Positions 61,351-64,000 of a stretch of 64,000 nt of DNA are shown piece after piece (within the stretch, counting starts at the first letter, position 1; each line of letters starts with the position of its first letter). A program made the translations under genes and the position numbers. A model generated the notes under the pieces. That model did no database searches, was not told the DNA's origin, and was given only the letters and a program-made list of their open reading frames with translations. Source of the DNA: Magnolia sinica (taxonomy: Eukaryota; Streptophyta; Magnoliopsida; Magnoliales; Magnoliaceae); the NCBI RefSeq assembly GCF_029962835.1, contig NC_080584.1, positions 83,046,862-83,110,861 on the forward strand, given 5' to 3'.

Positions 61351-61857
61351 TCATGAGATAGGTTTAATGTGTAAACAACAAGACACGAGATAGGCGATTG
61401 CACTGAGTTGTATGAGCCCCTTCTATGGTGTACAGTGCGAGCAGCAACGCAGAAGGATGAGTTGTTAGAACTCTTAATGAATCCATAACCATATATTTGA
61501 TGGTGTATACAGTTGCTGCATACACTTGATAGAATTCACCTATATGGGTGTGGAGGTGGAGGCCGCTTCCTATGAGAATCTAGGCGAATTCTCTAGAGTA
61601 CTCATGAAATCCAGGTAATGGTGTATAGCCGAAACGCACCGAACCGCAGAATCACTTACAGAGGAAGAGTTGTGTAAGTGGCATGTACTTGCGATCTACA
61701 TTAAAAGGATTCAGATTAAAGACTATGGTGTCACCTGATTCCTGTAGACATGTCTTGCTTACTCTAATGTCGGTTCAAGTCTATGGTGACACCGGCACCA
61801 TTGCACAACTATTACGCTTTAATCCAAAAGAGTTTTATTTTAAAACATGTGGGGGAT

Positions 61858-62817
61858 TGTTATATTTTGTTTTAAAATAATATTAAAATTTGAATTTTCA
61901 AATTTTCGGTGATTTCCCTCCACATTTGAAAAGCTTTGGTACTTTTGTGTTGTGGGTTTTGTCCCACATCGGATTTGAAAAGGTAAACTATCTTGTATAT
62001 AAGATAGTCTTTTTGCCTAGGGCTTGAGCTCCTTTCAGGGGGCATGTGAATTTGGTCCTGTGGGGGGGTTATGTCAATAGCTCTAATCTATACCATTGAC
62101 CACACACGCGCGCGCGCGCTGAGCCAAGCCGAGCCGAGTCCGAGTCCGTGCCCGTGTCCGCGTGCGCGACGCGACGCGACGCACACGACGGGATGGGACG
62201 GGCTGGGCGTGGGCGTGGGCGCGGGCGCGGATGCGGGTACGGGTACGGGTACGGTGTGTGTGTGTACTCACATGGGTACTCGTAGGACTGTATGTGCGGG
62301 AGTGTACTCGCACTTGCGCTTTTTCATTTTAAACCAGAGAAATGCGTCCCTTCCGGTTGGTCGCCTCTGTTGGGTTTAAACCCAACGGACCTAACCTTTT
62401 GTAAAGGGTGCTTATGCACCACTTCAGAGTCCATATAAAGATTACCGATTCCAATTTTAAAAAACGAAATTATTATCTCTCTTATAAAACTCTCTCTGAT
62501 ACAATTTTAAGAATTTTACTGAGTTCATCGCTGAGTCAACTGAGCACTTTCGGATTAAACTGCAAGTGGTTTGAGCCCGTGTACAGTGAGTGCACCGCTG
62601 GGACCAGGTCATAGTCGTTGTATCCTGGAGGTCGATTGCTCTGGAAACCTATTGCACTTGGGACGCTGTCCAAGGGGAGCAAATTCGATTTCAAGCCGAG
62701 TGACTCAGTCACGCCTCGACTCAATTCAATAAGTTCTTCATTCTCAAAATTTATTTTCCTTTTTTTTTAGGTTTTCGATTTTTAATAGTCTATTTAATTC
62801 AACCAAATATTCCAACA
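61858..62817 (+). repeat. 3' LTR of the copia element (960 bp)
   Basis: Longer than the 5' LTR by about 75 bp, mostly in the GC-rich tract at 62,105-62,275, where (CG)n, GACGC, GGGAC and GGGTAC units are expanded. Confidence 0.93.
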
Positions 62818-64000
62818 GGCCCTTCGTGTGGTGTGGATGCCGCTATGCTTAAATGTGAGTGTGGGCTTAGAAAGCTTTCCTCGTCTGTCAAACACTCTGC
62901 GGAAACAGAGTTTTGACACTATACCAGCCTGATTGGCATGAACGTGATATTAGTGGTAGCTATCGACTAAGAAATGTGTTTAAAAAATGTAAATACAACA
63001 AGTCAGGATGACATTGAAATAACAATGGGTTTTAAAAAAAAAAAAATCTAAAACCATCAACTAACAAATGGGGAAAAATGTAAATACAAGAAGTCATGAT
63101 CACATTGAAATTTGTTTTTATCCAAAAAAAAAAATGGAATTATAATCACTAGGTTGGTGCCTGGGCCTGTGTCTAGTGGCATGATTCTGTGTGGGTGTTT
63201 TTTCTTAACTTCTCTCATTCTATGTGGCATTCTCTCTCTCTCTCTCACTCTCTCTCTGATGAAAAGATGCTGGCATTGAAAAATGGAAGTTATGGCAAGT
63301 GCGAAAAGATGGTCGACTTGAAATTAATGTAGTTGCAAATTTGGGAGCCCACTCAATTGTATGAATGCTTTGAAAATCTTTGTTTGGTTCATGAAACAAA
63401 GTTAGGTCTGACTTAAAGGTTCTTTGGATGTAATCATAGTTACTCCTTTATTGATTATTAGCCACTTGACCCCAACTGAGCTGATTCTTACAAAACCAGC
63501 TATAGTTATTCATACACCAAAATCGCTAATTAGGAACTACAGCTATTTTGATGCGTCCAGCATTCGGACTCTTGTGAGGTCAGGTTTTCCTGATCCAATA
63601 AGGTTGGTGTTGGTCCATTTTCCATCACAGATTGAGGCAATGAATGCCTTCCGGGTGAAAAATAGAAGCTTTTGTCTCCATAATCCCATTTCGATGTGGG
63701 TCCTTCAGTAAATAAATCCGCCTTTCTGGATTTTTACTAGTTGGGCATTTTCTCAGGGCAATGACCGCAAATCATGTATGTTTTTAAGGCCTACCGGTGG
63801 GCCAGATTGTGCATTCTTATTTGCCAAGCTTCTTTCAGGAACATAGTTGTAGTTGCAAATGTAATTTACAATTTATTATTTCTATAGTGCTTTTCTGGTT
63901 TTCCATATGGAAAGATGACGATATGTCCATTGTCTTGTGATTTTTCTTGGCAGAAACCTTAGCTATAACAAATTGTTGGACCAATTCCACTTACCTTTGA
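62818..64000. repeat. Block T, copy 2 (runs off the window)
   Basis: Starts with the 3' target duplication GGCCC and matches 43,514-44,700 closely throughout, including the 170 bp missing from copy 0. At the right edge it reaches the exon-like TTGGCAG segment also seen at 44,670. Confidence 0.92.

Larger units (their letters stand above)
58031..62817 (+). mobile_element. Ty1/copia retrotransposon, internally reduced fossil
   Basis: Two direct LTRs (58,031-58,915 and 61,858-62,817, TGTTAT...CCAACA) lie inside a 5-bp duplication GGCCC (58,026-58,030 and 62,818-62,822). The internal region is only 2.9 kb: gag, protease and integrase are missing, and RT-RNase H remains at 60,145-61,350. A purine tract GTGGGGGAT lies directly before the 3' LTR. 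No usual initiator-Met primer site follows the 5' LTR. The LTRs differ by a few percent outside their GC-rich stretch (by eye), so the insertion is not recent, but it is younger than the divergence of block T copy 0. Broken. Confidence 0.92.

Overview
The window is plant nuclear DNA and contains no complete host protein gene. It is repeat-rich intergenic sequence: old gene fragments that keep plant-style introns, transposons of several classes, AT-rich filler and long microsatellites. The plant-type fragments (WNK kinase, callose synthase, F-box/FBD) and a short run of the plant telomere heptamer fix the kingdom. A flowering tree is likely, and the dispersed repeats rich in GTGGGCCC-like words recall magnoliid genomes, but the species cannot be named from this sequence. 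All family calls come from reading translations and repeat ends by eye, not from searches.

Layout. 1-1066 is the truncated edge of a repeated unit (block T, copy 0). 2.3-5 kb holds a CT-rich leader repeat and a solo LTR (3288-4508). 5-21 kb holds at least six fragments of unrelated host genes, all on the + strand and most with introns: pyruvate dehydrogenase E1 beta, an NDR-type kinase, a WNK kinase, a UBC7/13/14-type E2, a synergin-gamma-like protein and the RNA helicase UAP56. Among them lie a CACTA end, a MITE and several direct repeats. 21.5-31.2 kb holds a 110-bp-arm hairpin, a CACTA-type MITE, a LINE 3' end, an F-box/FBD fragment (minus strand), a 3.9 kb solo LTR, a hAT MITE and a Mutator-like MITE.

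31,460-64,000 is a head-to-tail segmental duplication with a unit offset of about 15.7 kb. Copy 1 starts at 31,460 and copy 2 at 47,178. Each copy carries, in the same order, a Mutator-like MITE, a Ty1/copia fossil, a small CACTA-like MITE, an (AT)n tract, a seven-exon callose synthase fragment (minus strand), a SINE, an SRP-receptor-alpha exon and block T. Copy 2 also has a 0.67 kb segment starting with three telomere heptamers, and a Ty1/copia element (58,031-62,817, 5-bp target duplication) between the SRP-receptor region and block T. Copy 1 instead has a piece of the same LTR followed by a second SRP-receptor region running into an uninterrupted target site, which looks like a junction between a filled and an empty version of the unit.

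Nothing here works as a pathway. The interest lies in the history: capture of gene pieces, tandem duplication of a locus that was already a pseudogene (shared nonsense codon, then private lesions in each copy), and later retrotransposon insertion and recombination.
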